Assembly: GCF_000429665.1 (NCBI RefSeq)
Contig: NZ_AUCH01000019.1
Location: forward strand, 22,219-86,218
Origin: Azovibrio restrictus DSM 23866
GTDB lineage: Bacteria; Pseudomonadota; Gammaproteobacteria; Burkholderiales; Rhodocyclaceae
Direction of reading: 5' to 3'
Length of the DNA: 64,000 nucleotides
The notes below the pieces were generated by a model that saw nothing but the letters and a program-made list of their open reading frames with translations, had not been told where the DNA came from and ran no database searches. Every line of letters begins with the position of its first letter. Position 1 is the first letter of the stretch. The position numbers were made by a program, and so were the translations under genes. Of this stretch, positions 19,067-27,843 are shown piece after piece.

Positions 19067-20154
19067 GACTTATCTTCCTCCAGCATGATGGTGCGCCGCC
19101 CGGTCCGCCGCGTCTTGTCCAGGACCTGACCGGCCAGCTGACCGCAGGCGGCGTCGATGTCGTCTCCCCGGGTCTTGCGGGTGGTGGTGACGATGCCGGC
19201 CCCCATGAGGATGTCGGCAAAACGACGGATGCGCTCGGGGCGAGAACGGCGGTAGGGCGACCCCGGAAAGGGGTTGAAAGGGATGAGATTAAACTTGCAG
19301 GGTACATGACGCGTCAAGGACAACAGCTCCCGGGCGTCATAGTCGTGATCATTGACCCCGTCCAGCATCACGTACTCGAAAGTGACGAAATCCCGGGGTG
19401 CCTTCTCCAGATAACGGCGGCAGGCGGCCATCAGTTCGGAGAGGGGATATTTCTGGTTGATGGGCACCAGCTCATCCCGCAGGATGTCGTTGGGGGCATG
19501 CAGGGACACCGCCAGGGCCACGGGGCACTCGTCCCGCAGCCGATCCATGACCGGCACTAGGCCGGAGGTGGACACGGTCACCCGGCGCCGGGACAGGCCG
19601 TAGCAATTGTCGTCCAGCATCAGCTTCAGGGCGGCCACGGCATTCTCGAAATTGGCCAGGGGTTCCCCCATGCCCATCAGCACCACGTTGGAGATGATGC
19701 GCTCACCCTTGGGATCGCGCCCCAGGGCCTTGTTCACCTGCCAGAGCTGGCCGATGATCTCGGCTACCGTCAGGTTGCGGTTGAAGCCCTGCTTGCCGGT
19801 GGAACAGAAGGAACAGTCGAGGGCACAGCCCGCCTGGGTGGAGACGCACAGGGTGCCCCGGTCATCCTCGGGGATGAACACGGTCTCCACGGCATTGCCA
19901 TTGCCCACGTCAAACAGGAATTTGCGCGTGCCATCATCGGACAGCTTGTCCGAGACGATGGCCGGGGGTACCACCACCGCTTCCGCCTTGAGCTTTTCCC
20001 TGAGGCTCTTGGCGATGTCGGTCATGGCATCGAAATCTGCTTCCCCGAAACGATGGATCCAGCGCAGCACCTGGGTGGCGCGAAAGGGCTTCTCGCCCCG
20101 GGCGGCGAACCAGGCGGTCAGTTGGGCAGGATCGAGATCGAGGAGGTTTTGCAT
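19063..20154 (-). CDS. rlmN: Dual-specificity RNA methyltransferase RlmN
   Basis: A 363-residue radical-SAM enzyme that methylates A2503 of 23S rRNA and A37 of some tRNAs. The cluster motif CALDCSFC (CxxxCxxC) is at about residues 109-116, and MGMGEPLANFENAV, the SAM-binding SLHAPND, and a Cys near the C-terminus (ACGQLAG) match the family. It is followed directly by pilW and separated from ndk by about 80 bases that contain an inverted repeat. Confidence 0.96.
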   Translation of the reverse strand: MQNLLDLDPAQLTAWFAARGEKPFRATQVLRWIHRFGEADFDAMTDIAKSLREKLKAEAVVVPPAIVSDKLSDDGTRKFLFDVGNGNAVETVFIPEDDRGTLCVSTQAGCALDCSFCSTGKQGFNRNLTVAEIIGQLWQVNKALGRDPKGERIISNVVLMGMGEPLANFENAVAALKLMLDDNCYGLSRRRVTVSTSGLVPVMDRLRDECPVALAVSLHAPNDILRDELVPINQKYPLSELMAACRRYLEKAPRDFVTFEYVMLDGVNDHDYDARELLSLTRHVPCKFNLIPFNPFPGSPYRRSRPERIRRFADILMGAGIVTTTRKTRGDDIDAACGQLAGQVLDKTRRTGRRTIMLEEDKS

Positions 20155-20163
20155 GGGAGGGTC

Positions 20164-20218
20164 GAGAGTCGGGAGAGAAGAGTCGTGAGCCGGGAACCAC
20201 GCTCAACCCCCGACTCTC
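20164..20218. repeat. Imperfect inverted repeat between ndk and rlmN
   Basis: Ten-base arms GAGAGTCGGG (20164-20173) and CCCGACTCTC (20209-20218) flank a spacer that itself holds partial copies of the left arm (GAGTCGTGAG, CCGGGA). No T-run is adjacent, so it is not a simple terminator. It may be an intergenic palindromic repeat of the REP kind or a processing/stability hairpin after ndk. Confidence 0.55.
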
Positions 20219-20235
20219 CACGCACGGCTACAAGA

Positions 20236-20664
20236 TCAACGGCCGCTGAAGACGTTCATGCCGGGGAAGAAGAAACCGATTTCCACGGCAGCGGTGTCGG
20301 CGCCGTCGGAACCGTGCACGGCGTTGGCGTCGATGGATTCAGCGAAGTCGGCGCGGATGGTGCCGGGATCGGCCTTCTTGGGGTCGGTGGCGCCCATCAG
20401 CTCGCGGTTCTTGGCGATGGCGTTCTCGCCTTCCAGCACCTGGATCATCACGGGACCAGAGATCATGAAGTCCACCAGATCCTTGAAGAAGGGGCGTTCC
20501 TTGTGCACGGCGTAGAACTGACCGGCTTCCTGGGCGGACAGCCAGGCCATTTTGGAGGCCACGATCTTCAGGCCATTGGTTTCGAAACGGGAGTAGATCT
20601 TGCCGATCACGTTCTTGGCAACAGCGTCGGGCTTGATGATGGAGAGGGTGCGTTCGATAGCCAT
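20236..20664 (-). CDS. ndk: Nucleoside diphosphate kinase
   Basis: A 142-residue cytosolic enzyme that balances NTP and dNTP pools through a phosphohistidine intermediate. It begins MAIERTLSIIKPDAVAKN and carries the active-site segment NAVHGSDG near residue 117. The length is standard. It is the first gene of the rlmN-pilW-rodZ-ispG direction, upstream of rlmN, as usual in Betaproteobacteria. Confidence 0.98.
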   Translation of the reverse strand: MAIERTLSIIKPDAVAKNVIGKIYSRFETNGLKIVASKMAWLSAQEAGQFYAVHKERPFFKDLVDFMISGPVMIQVLEGENAIAKNRELMGATDPKKADPGTIRADFAESIDANAVHGSDGADTAAVEIGFFFPGMNVFSGR

Positions 20665-20720
20665 GTAATGCTCCGGAAAAAGCTAAGGGTTTAAAAAACT
20701 GCAGATTTTACCAGACTGGC

Positions 20721-20748
20721 AAAAAAACGCCCCGGACAAAGCCGGGGC
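20721..20748 (-). terminator. Terminator after dctM
   Basis: On the minus strand a CCCCGG/CCGGGG stem with a 6-base loop is followed by a run of seven T. It lies 30 bases after the dctM stop. Confidence 0.85.
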
Positions 20749-20779
20749 CAATTGACAACTGAACTCGTTTGTTCCGGGA

Positions 20780-22063
20780 CTACATCATCCCCAGGGTGCG
20801 CGGCAGCCACAGGGACAGGCTGGGCCAGTAGGTCACCAGGATCAGGAACACCAGCATGGTGAGCAGCCAGGGCCAGACGGCCACGGTCAGTTCGGTGATG
20901 CCCATCTTGGTGATGCCGGAAGCCACATAGAGATTGAGCCCCACGGGCGGGTGGCACATGCCCACTTCCATGTTCACCACCATGATGATGCCGAAGTGCA
21001 CCGGGTCGATGCCCAGCTGCACGGCGATGGGGAACAGGATGGGAGCCAGGATCAGCACGATGGAGGACGGCTCCATGAAGTTGCCGGCGATCAGCATCAG
21101 GATGTTGGCCATGATCAGGAAGCCGATCACCCCCACGCCGGTGCCCATCATGAAATCCGCCATGGTCTGGGGAATGTTCTCGTGGGTAAGCAGGAAGCTG
21201 AACAACACCGCGTTGGTGATGATGTACAGCAGCATGGCGCTCATATTGGCCGAGTTGAGCAGCACCTTGGGCACGTCCTTGAGGCTCAGGTCTTTGTACA
21301 CGAACACGGCCACGATGAAGGCGTAGACCGCGCTCATGGCCGCCGCCTCGGTGGGAGTGAACATGCCCGAGTAGATACCGCCCATCACCACCACGATCAG
21401 CATCAAGCCCCAGATGGCGTCCTTGAAGGACTTGAGGCGCTGGCCCCAGGTAGCCTTGGGCATGCGCGGGTAGTTGAACTTCTTGGCCCGGTACCAGGTG
21501 GTAAAGCCCAGGAAAGCCGCCAGCAGCAGGCCCGGAATCACCCCGGCCATGAACAGGGCGCCCACCGAGGTATTGGTGGACACCGAGTACATCACCATGA
21601 CGATGGAGGGCGGGATCAGGATGCCCAGGGCGCCGGAGGTGGTGATCACCCCGGCCCCGAACTTGTTGGGGAAACCCTGCTTGACCATGGCCGGCAGCAG
21701 GATGGCGCCGATGGCCACCACGGTGGCAGGAGAGGAACCGGACACGGCTGCGAACAGGGCGCAGGCGAGCACACCGCCGAGCCCCAGCCCCCCGTGCCAG
21801 TGGCCGACCATGGCCGTGGCGAAGTTGATCATGCGCCGCGCCACGCCGCCGTGGGTGAGGAAGTTGCCGGCCAGGATGAAGAACGGGATCGCCATGATCT
21901 CGAACTTCTCGATACCGGTGAACAGCTTCAGGGCCACGGATTCGATGGGCACCTGGGTCATGGTGAACAGGAAGGTCAGTACGGTCAGACCCAGGGAAAT
22001 GGAGATCGGCATGCCCGTCAGCATCAGGACGAGCAGCAGACCGAAGATGATGAGTGCGCTCAT
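20780..22063 (-). CDS. dctM: TRAP C4-dicarboxylate transporter, large permease DctM
   Basis: A 427-residue inner-membrane protein of about 11-12 hydrophobic segments, typical of DctM (MPISISLGLTVLTF at the start; GASSPATVVAIGAILLPAM-like; MCHPPVGLNLYVASGITKM near the end). It forms the main channel of a sodium-driven TRAP transporter with DctQ and the binding protein DctP. The start overlaps the dctQ stop, so they are coupled. Confidence 0.95.
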   Translation of the reverse strand: MSALIIFGLLLVLMLTGMPISISLGLTVLTFLFTMTQVPIESVALKLFTGIEKFEIMAIPFFILAGNFLTHGGVARRMINFATAMVGHWHGGLGLGGVLACALFAAVSGSSPATVVAIGAILLPAMVKQGFPNKFGAGVITTSGALGILIPPSIVMVMYSVSTNTSVGALFMAGVIPGLLLAAFLGFTTWYRAKKFNYPRMPKATWGQRLKSFKDAIWGLMLIVVVMGGIYSGMFTPTEAAAMSAVYAFIVAVFVYKDLSLKDVPKVLLNSANMSAMLLYIITNAVLFSFLLTHENIPQTMADFMMGTGVGVIGFLIMANILMLIAGNFMEPSSIVLILAPILFPIAVQLGIDPVHFGIIMVVNMEVGMCHPPVGLNLYVASGITKMGITELTVAVWPWLLTMLVFLILVTYWPSLSLWLPRTLGMM

Positions 22064-22752
22064 TGTTTGCCTCCTTGGCCGTCACCCAGGTTGTGGTGCT
22101 TCAGATCCTGGGGATGCAGGTTGTCGCCCATGTCGTAGGGGTTGGCATCCACAGGCAGATGCTCCTCGTCGATACCATCCACGTGACCGTGGTCGTGGTG
22201 GGGCAGCTCGCCGGTCTTCCAGAAGGTCACCAGCACCTGCAGGAAGCGGAAACACATCAGGTAGGAGCCCAGGGGGATGGCCGAATAGACGATCCAGGTG
22301 GGCCATTCCAGGTCAGGGGTGGTAGGCCCTTCGTACAGATCGGGAGCCTCGATGCCAAACCACTGGAAGAACTGGTAATGGGCGCCGTTTTCCCAGACGA
22401 AGGTGGCCCCCAGGGTGCCGACGATGCCGGTGAACAGGGCCCCAGCCGCCAGGCCAAAGATGATGAAGCGGCCCCGGTTCTGCTCGTTGAGGCGGTTGAT
22501 GAGCACATCGACCCCCACGTGGATGCCGGTGCGGACGCCGTAGGCGGCACCGAACTTGGCCATCCAGACGAACATGATGATGGTCAGTTCCTGGGCCCAG
22601 CCCAGGTTGAGGGACAGCAGCCAATCCTGCACCCCCGGGATGTTGATCCCGGAAAAGTAGCGATGGACTACCGAGACGAAGATGATCAGCGTCGCCAGCC
22701 CGATCAGGCTGCCGATAATGATCTCTTCCAGGCGGTCGAGAATCTTGTTCAT
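22060..22752 (-). CDS. dctQ: TRAP transporter small permease DctQ, with His-rich tail
   Basis: A 230-residue small permease with four hydrophobic segments (IGSLIGLATLIIFVSVV, LTIIMFVWMAKFGAAYG, GLAAGALFTGIVGTLG, WIVYSAIPLGSYLMCF). A loop between segments 3 and 4 and a C-terminal tail of about 50 residues make it longer than many DctQ proteins. The tail is polar and rich in His (LPHHDHGHVDG, KHHN). DctQ supports DctM in dicarboxylate uptake. It is separated from dctP by an apparent attenuator at 22768-22804. Confidence 0.93.
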   Translation of the reverse strand: MNKILDRLEEIIIGSLIGLATLIIFVSVVHRYFSGINIPGVQDWLLSLNLGWAQELTIIMFVWMAKFGAAYGVRTGIHVGVDVLINRLNEQNRGRFIIFGLAAGALFTGIVGTLGATFVWENGAHYQFFQWFGIEAPDLYEGPTTPDLEWPTWIVYSAIPLGSYLMCFRFLQVLVTFWKTGELPHHDHGHVDGIDEEHLPVDANPYDMGDNLHPQDLKHHNLGDGQGGKQ

Positions 22753-22767
22753 GGGGAATCTCCTTCA

Positions 22768-22804
22768 AAAAAACGCCCGCCTCCTCCCGGAGAGCGGGCG
22801 CTTT
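22768..22804 (-). terminator. Intra-operon terminator/attenuator between dctP and dctQ
   Basis: On the minus strand the stem CGCCCGC/GCGGGCG is followed by a run of seven T just 15 bases after the dctP gene region and before the dctQ ribosome-binding site. It would let some transcripts end after dctP, giving more binding protein than permease, as is common for TRAP and ABC binding-protein operons. Confidence 0.8.
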
Positions 22805-22818
22805 TCCATGGTGTGATA

Positions 22819-23823
22819 TCAGAGCTTGTTGGGATCGAAGCCGGTTTCCTTGTAGATGGACTGGATCAGCGGAGCGCCGATACGGGATTCCATCTTCTTA
22901 TGCACGGGCACCAGGGCGCGCTTGAAGGCCAGCTTTTCCTCGGCCGTGGGCGCATAGACCGCGGTCTTGCCGGACTTCTTCACCGCCTCCAGGGAAGCAT
23001 CGTTCTCTTCCTTGGCGATCTTGTTGGCGTAGTCGGTGGCTTCCTTCATGGCCTGTTCCAGCTGGCCGCGCACATCGGCGGGCAGACCGTCCCAGAACTT
23101 CTTGTTGGTGATCACCGCGTAACCCAGGTAACCGTGCTCGGTCAGGGACAGGTGCTTCTGCACTTCATGCATCTTCTGGGTGTAGAGGTTGGAGATGGGG
23201 TTCTCGGTGCCGTCCACCACGCCGGTCTGCAGGGCCTGATAGACCTCGGAGAAGGCCATCACCTGGGGCATGGAACCCAGGGCACGCATCTGCTCTTCCA
23301 GCACCTTGGAGGACTGGATGCGCATCTTCTTGCCCTTCAGGTCGGTGGGCACCTTGATCGGGTTGTTGGCGGAGAAGGACTTGAAACCGTTGTCCCAGAA
23401 GGCCAGGCCGGTGACGCCCTTGGGCTCCAGCTTGGAGAGCAGCTGCTTACCCACGGGACCCTGGGTCACCTTGTGCAGGTCGGCATAGCCGTCAAAGATG
23501 TAGGGCAGGTCGAACACTTCGAACTCGCGCACACCCAGGGGGCCGAACTTGGCCAGGGAAGGTGCCAGCATCTGCACGGCGCCCAGCTGCAGGGCCTCCA
23601 TCTCTTCCTTGTCCTTGTACAGGGTGCTGTTGGCGTAGACCTCTACCTTCACCTTGCCCTTGGTGAGCTCAGCGGCGCGCTTGGCGAAGAACTCGGCCGC
23701 CTTGCCCTTGGGGGTGTCCTGGGCCACCACATGGCTGAACTTGATCACGACGGGTTGCTGGGCAGAAGCCGTGGCGGTCACGGCACAGGCCAGCAGGCCG
23801 AACAGCAGCGAAGAAATCTTCAT
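22819..23823 (-). CDS. dctP: TRAP transporter substrate-binding protein DctP
   Basis: A 334-residue periplasmic solute receptor. It has a signal peptide ending ...TATASAQQ and the family motifs IKFSHVVAQDTPKGKAAEFFA, YANSTLYKDKEEMEALQLGAVQM, RIQSSKVLEEQMRALGSMPQ and FSEVYQALQTGVVDGTENP. It most likely binds C4-dicarboxylates such as succinate or malate; the substrate is inferred from family and from the divergent DctB-like kinase. It is the first gene of the leftward dctPQM operon. Confidence 0.95.
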   Translation of the reverse strand: MKISSLLFGLLACAVTATASAQQPVVIKFSHVVAQDTPKGKAAEFFAKRAAELTKGKVKVEVYANSTLYKDKEEMEALQLGAVQMLAPSLAKFGPLGVREFEVFDLPYIFDGYADLHKVTQGPVGKQLLSKLEPKGVTGLAFWDNGFKSFSANNPIKVPTDLKGKKMRIQSSKVLEEQMRALGSMPQVMAFSEVYQALQTGVVDGTENPISNLYTQKMHEVQKHLSLTEHGYLGYAVITNKKFWDGLPADVRGQLEQAMKEATDYANKIAKEENDASLEAVKKSGKTAVYAPTAEEKLAFKRALVPVHKKMESRIGAPLIQSIYKETGFDPNKL

Positions 23824-23962
23824 GTCATCTCCTCCAAATTTTTTAACAAATGTTTAGGTCTCCCGCGGGGCCATACCCGGGGTGCCGATTGCATTATGTA
23901 CAAACCGTTACACACCTCGTATTGTGGAAAGCCACAGGTATACATGCGGTAAGATCAGCCCC
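23824..23962. promoter_or_regulatory. Divergent dctP / dctB-like control region
   Basis: A 139-base gap between divergent start codons. It contains TGTGG-AAAG-CCACA (23923-23936), an inverted repeat with 5-base arms that is a plausible site for the neighbouring FixJ-type regulator. An AGGAG ribosome-binding site for dctP lies at the left end. I looked for a sigma-54 promoter and saw no convincing one. Confidence 0.45.
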
Positions 23963-25960
23963 ATGGACCCCCGTCTCAACCCCCCTCCTCCCCATGCGCC
24001 AGCCCGGATCAGCTGGATGCTGGCCCTGCCCAAGCTGGGGGTGGTGCTGCTCGTGCTGGCGGTGATTTCCCTGCTCTGGCTGCTGCACCGCAACGACCTG
24101 GAAGAACAGAAGGCCAGCCTGATCGGTGACGTCCTGTGGCTGGAACAGAACCTGCGCTTCCACCTCTCCGGCAACGAGGGCCAGCTGCAGCAGCTGGCCC
24201 TGGACATCGGCAGCCAGGAGGGCCGGGGCAACATTTTCCGGCTGCGCGGCCTGCACCTCCTGAAGACCCTGCCGGAGCTGGCCCGCCTCAACCTGATGGA
24301 TGAACAGGGGCAAGCCATCGACACCCTGCCGGTGCTTTCGGCCACCCCCTCCAAACCCGAATACCTGGAGATGTTCGAGCAGGCCAAGGCCCTGGGCCGC
24401 CCCAGCTACGGCCGCCCCAGCCTGGGGCCGGAAGGCCCGCGCCAGACCCTGCTGGTCCCCATCTTCAGACACAACCGTTTCACCGGTTTCCTGCTCGCCG
24501 AACTGGACCTGGACATCCTGCTGCGTAACCAGGTGCCCTGGTGGTTCGCGGAAAAATACCGGGTGCGCATGATCGATGATGGCGGCAACGAATATGCCAC
24601 CAAGTCCAAGGTAGCCGGCACCCCCAGCCTCAATTACCTGCTCCCCCTGGACCCACCCGGTTACGGCATGGGACTGGAAGTGACCGCCTACCGCTCGGCG
24701 GACATCACCGCCCAGCGCATCCTGGCGGTGGCCATCGTCGGCCTGGCCCTGGGGGTGTTCTGGAGCCTCTGGGCCATCCGCAAGCTGATCCGCAGCCGCC
24801 TGACCGTGGAAGCCGCCCTGCGCCAGGAACACGCCTTCCGCCAGTCCATGGAGGATTCCCTCACCGCCGGCATGCGGGCCCGGGACCTGCAGGGCAAGAT
24901 CATCTATGTGAATCCAGCCTTCTGCCGCATGACCGGCTTCTCTGCCGAGGAACTGATCGGCCACCTGCCGCCCATGCCCTACTGGGACCCGGAGGAAATC
25001 GAGGAAACCATGGCCCTGAACCGGGCGGTACTGTCCGGCAACGCCCCCAGGGATGGCTTCGAGATCAATTTCCGGCGCAAGGACGGCTCCCCCTTCCGGG
25101 CCCTGATCTACGAATCGCCCCTGATCGACGGCAACGGCGAACACACGGGCTGGATGGGCTCGGTGCTGGACGTGACGGAAAAGCGCCGGGCCGAGGAATT
25201 GGCCCGGCAGCAGCAGGAAAAGCTGCAATTCACTTCCCGCCTCGTCACCATGGGGGAGATGGCCTCCACCCTGGCGCACGAACTGAACCAGCCCCTGGCC
25301 GCCATCGCCAGCTATGCCACCGGTTGCGCCAACCGGCTGGAAAGCGACCACTGGCAGGCGGAGGAAATCCGCGCCGCCCTGGACAAGCTGAGCAAACAGG
25401 CCCAGCGGGCCGGGGAGATCATCCGTCGGGTCCAGGACTTCGTGCGCAAGAGCGAACCCAAGCTGCAACCCTGCTGCCTGGAAGACGTGATCGGCGACAG
25501 CCTGGCCCTGGTGGAAGCCGACGCCCGCCAGCACGGCATCAACATCGAATATCAGCGGAGCGAACCCCTGCCCCCGGTGCTGGCCGACCGGGTGATGATC
25601 GAGCAGGTGCTGCTCAACCTGTTCCGCAACGCCATGGACGCCATGGCCGCCACCGAAGCCCCCCTGCGCCGCATCACGGTGCGCACCTGGCAGCAAGGCA
25701 GCGAGGCGGTGGTCGCCGTGGCCGACCAGGGTTGCGGCCTGCCCCCGGAAACCGCCCAGCGCCTGTTCGAGGCCTTCTACACCACCAAGCCTGACGGCAT
25801 GGGCATCGGCCTGTCCATCTGCCGCTCCATCATCGAATTCCACCGGGGCCGGCTGTGGTACGAGCCCAACACGCAAAGCCTCTCCGGCCAAGGCACCGTC
25901 TTCGCCTTCACCCTGCCCGAGGAAATCCATGCCCACACCCCAAGCCCATCTGGTCGATGA
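23963..25960 (+). CDS. DctB-like sensor histidine kinase with PAS domain
   Basis: A 665-residue membrane kinase. The ATG at 23963 gives a short N-terminus before TM1 (about 23-42). A periplasmic sensor of about 210 residues is followed by TM2 (about 252-270), a PAS/PAC domain at about 295-410 (DLQGKIIYVNPAFCRMTGFS), the phospho-acceptor H439 in MASTLAHELNQPL, and an ATPase domain with NLFRNAMDAM, DQGCGLP and GMGIGLSI. The layout resembles DctS/FixL-type kinases of dicarboxylate uptake. It is divergent from dctPQM and overlaps the regulator gene, so it likely senses the transported acid. Confidence 0.9.
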   Translation: MDPRLNPPPPHAPARISWMLALPKLGVVLLVLAVISLLWLLHRNDLEEQKASLIGDVLWLEQNLRFHLSGNEGQLQQLALDIGSQEGRGNIFRLRGLHLLKTLPELARLNLMDEQGQAIDTLPVLSATPSKPEYLEMFEQAKALGRPSYGRPSLGPEGPRQTLLVPIFRHNRFTGFLLAELDLDILLRNQVPWWFAEKYRVRMIDDGGNEYATKSKVAGTPSLNYLLPLDPPGYGMGLEVTAYRSADITAQRILAVAIVGLALGVFWSLWAIRKLIRSRLTVEAALRQEHAFRQSMEDSLTAGMRARDLQGKIIYVNPAFCRMTGFSAEELIGHLPPMPYWDPEEIEETMALNRAVLSGNAPRDGFEINFRRKDGSPFRALIYESPLIDGNGEHTGWMGSVLDVTEKRRAEELARQQQEKLQFTSRLVTMGEMASTLAHELNQPLAAIASYATGCANRLESDHWQAEEIRAALDKLSKQAQRAGEIIRRVQDFVRKSEPKLQPCCLEDVIGDSLALVEADARQHGINIEYQRSEPLPPVLADRVMIEQVLLNLFRNAMDAMAATEAPLRRITVRTWQQGSEAVVAVADQGCGLPPETAQRLFEAFYTTKPDGMGIGLSICRSIIEFHRGRLWYEPNTQSLSGQGTVFAFTLPEEIHAHTPSPSGR

Positions 25961-26531
25961 CGACGAAGCCATCCGCGACGCCCTGGCCTGGCTGCTCCAG
26001 TCCCGGCAGATTCCCTGTCGCAGCTACCTGAGCGCCGAGGACTTCCTCGCCGCCGGGCCCGAAGGGCTGTCCGGCTGCGTGGTGCTGGACATCCGCATGA
26101 CCGGCATGAGCGGCCTGGAGCTGTTCGAAACCCTGCAAGAGCAGGGCATCACCCTGCCCACCATCTTCCTCACCGGCCACGGCGACGTGCCCATGGCCGT
26201 GGCCGCCCTGAAAAAGGGGGCCTATGACTTCTTCGAAAAACCCTTCAACGACAACGAACTGGCCAATCGGGTCCTGGAAGCCCTGGACCATGACGCCCGC
26301 CAGCGCAGCGCCCAGGCCTCGGCCCAGACCATCGCGGCCCGCCTCGACACCCTCACCAGCCGGGAAAAACAGGTGATGGAGCTGATCCTGGCGGGCAAGT
26401 TCAACAAGGTGATCGCCGACGAACTGAAGATCAGCATGCGCACCGTGGAAGTCCACCGGGCCCGGCTGCTGGACAAGATGGGCGTCAAGACCGCCGTGGA
26501 GCTGGCCCAGCTCCTCAATCGCCGCAGCTGA
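25929..26531 (+). CDS. FixJ/DctR-type response regulator
   Basis: A 200-residue regulator: a receiver domain with the acidic pocket D10-D12, phosphorylation site D54 (VVLDIRM) and conserved Lys (EKPF), then a LuxR-type helix-turn-helix at about 135-195 (LTSREKQVMELILAGKFNKVIADEL). It overlaps the kinase gene by 32 bases and is surely its partner. As a LuxR-type rather than NtrC-type regulator it would act with ordinary sigma-70 promoters. The predicted target is dctPQM. Confidence 0.92.
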   Translation: MPTPQAHLVDDDEAIRDALAWLLQSRQIPCRSYLSAEDFLAAGPEGLSGCVVLDIRMTGMSGLELFETLQEQGITLPTIFLTGHGDVPMAVAALKKGAYDFFEKPFNDNELANRVLEALDHDARQRSAQASAQTIAARLDTLTSREKQVMELILAGKFNKVIADELKISMRTVEVHRARLLDKMGVKTAVELAQLLNRRS

Positions 26532-27843
26532 GCCCGGGGCCCTCCCAGCAGGGCAACAGTCCCGGCTCCCCGGCCCCGCTCTGCCAGGCCGCCGCCACCC
26601 CCACCCCGGGGCAGGCCAGCAGCTCCCCGTCCAGGAACAAGAGCGGCAGCAAAGGCCGCTCCCAGGGGGGAACCCCGCTTTCCTGCAGCAGTTTCTTCAA
26701 GGGCCGACTGGGGCGCCCGGGCCCCAGGCGCAGGCATTCCCCCCCCTGACGGGAACGCAGTTCCAGCCGCCGCCCCAGGAGGGCGTCCGGCCGGATGCCC
26801 GCCGCCCCCGGCCGAAGCTGCAGCCGGCCGCCGCCCCAGTCCAGCACGCCGCTGCCGTCCCAGGCGCAGGGAGCCGGCAGCGGCCCCGGGAAAGGCACCC
26901 GGTACAGCTGGCCCCGCCAGAGACGCACAGCGCCCTCGGCCAGGCAGAGTTCGAAATGGCCATCCGCTGGAGTCACCGCCAGTTGCCGCAGGGCTTCCGC
27001 CAGGGCTGCCGCTTCCGGCGGATGCCACCCGGCTGCCGCCAGCCAGTGCCGCAGCCAGTTGGCCTGCCGGGCCGGCGACAGATTCAGCAGGGGCGCCACC
27101 CGCCCCTGGACCAGGAGCTGATCCTGAGCCGCCAGTTCCGCCAGCAACTCCCGGGCGTCGGCGAAATGCCCGGCCGCCCGGGCCAGGGTCGCCTCCGCCG
27201 CCGGAAAGCGGGATTCCAGCAGGGGCAGCACCCGGTGCCGCAGGAAGTTGCGGCTGTAGGCCTGATCCTGGTTGCTCTCGTCTTCCACCCAGGCCAGACC
27301 GTGCCGGGCCCCGTAGGCCGCCACCGCAGCCCCGCTCCAGGCCAGCAGGGGCCGCAGCAACACCATGTCCTGCCATGCCCGCTGCCCGGGCATGGCGGCG
27401 GCGCCGGCCACGCCGGTGCCACGGCAGAGATTGAACAGCAAGGTTTCGGCCTGATCGCGCCGGTGGTGGGCCAGGGCCAGATAGCGGATGCCGCAATCCC
27501 GGTAGGCCTGGTAGCGGGCCTGGCGGGCTGCCGCCTCCAGGCCGGGTCCCGGAGCCCGGGACACCTGGACCCGCTGCAGGGTCAGGGGAATGCTCCAGTC
27601 CCGGCACAGCTCGGCGCAGAAACCGGCCCAGGCGTCGGCATGGGGAGAAAGGCCGTGATGCACGTGCACGGCCCGCAGCTGCCCGGAGGGCAGGAGTTGC
27701 CGGAGCAGGTGCAGGAGGACGACGGAATCCCGGCCGCCGGAGAGCCCGACCCAGAGCTCGGCCCCGGCGGGCAGGCGGGGCTGCAGCCAGGCCGCGAGCC
27801 CCAGAAGGGGATCAGCGGGGGTGCTGTTCCTTGAAGCGGCCAT
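26515..27843 (-). CDS. tilS: tRNA(Ile)-lysidine synthase
   Basis: A 442-residue enzyme that converts C34 of the CAU-anticodon tRNA-Ile to lysidine, so that it reads AUA. The N-type ATP pyrophosphatase P-loop SGGRDS is at residues 35-40, with further conserved blocks HHGLSPHAD, ALAHHRRDQAETLL and NLCRGTGVAGAAAMP. C-terminal substrate-binding domains follow. It overlaps the accA end by 32 bases (accA-tilS is the usual order) and runs into the 3' end of the convergent regulator gene. Confidence 0.95.
   Translation of the reverse strand: MAASRNSTPADPLLGLAAWLQPRLPAGAELWVGLSGGRDSVVLLHLLRQLLPSGQLRAVHVHHGLSPHADAWAGFCAELCRDWSIPLTLQRVQVSRAPGPGLEAAARQARYQAYRDCGIRYLALAHHRRDQAETLLFNLCRGTGVAGAAAMPGQRAWQDMVLLRPLLAWSGAAVAAYGARHGLAWVEDESNQDQAYSRNFLRHRVLPLLESRFPAAEATLARAAGHFADARELLAELAAQDQLLVQGRVAPLLNLSPARQANWLRHWLAAAGWHPPEAAALAEALRQLAVTPADGHFELCLAEGAVRLWRGQLYRVPFPGPLPAPCAWDGSGVLDWGGGRLQLRPGAAGIRPDALLGRRLELRSRQGGECLRLGPGRPSRPLKKLLQESGVPPWERPLLPLLFLDGELLACPGVGVAAAWQSGAGEPGLLPCWEGPGLSCGD

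Noticed and set aside
20951..22138. Long His/Gln-rich plus-strand frame
   Set aside because: Antisense shadow of dctM. The strange composition comes from complementing hydrophobic codons.
23824..23962. Sigma-54 promoter for dctP
   Set aside because: GG and GC dinucleotides near the right spacing occur, but no close match to TGGCAC-N5-TTGC, and the neighbouring regulator is not of the NtrC type.
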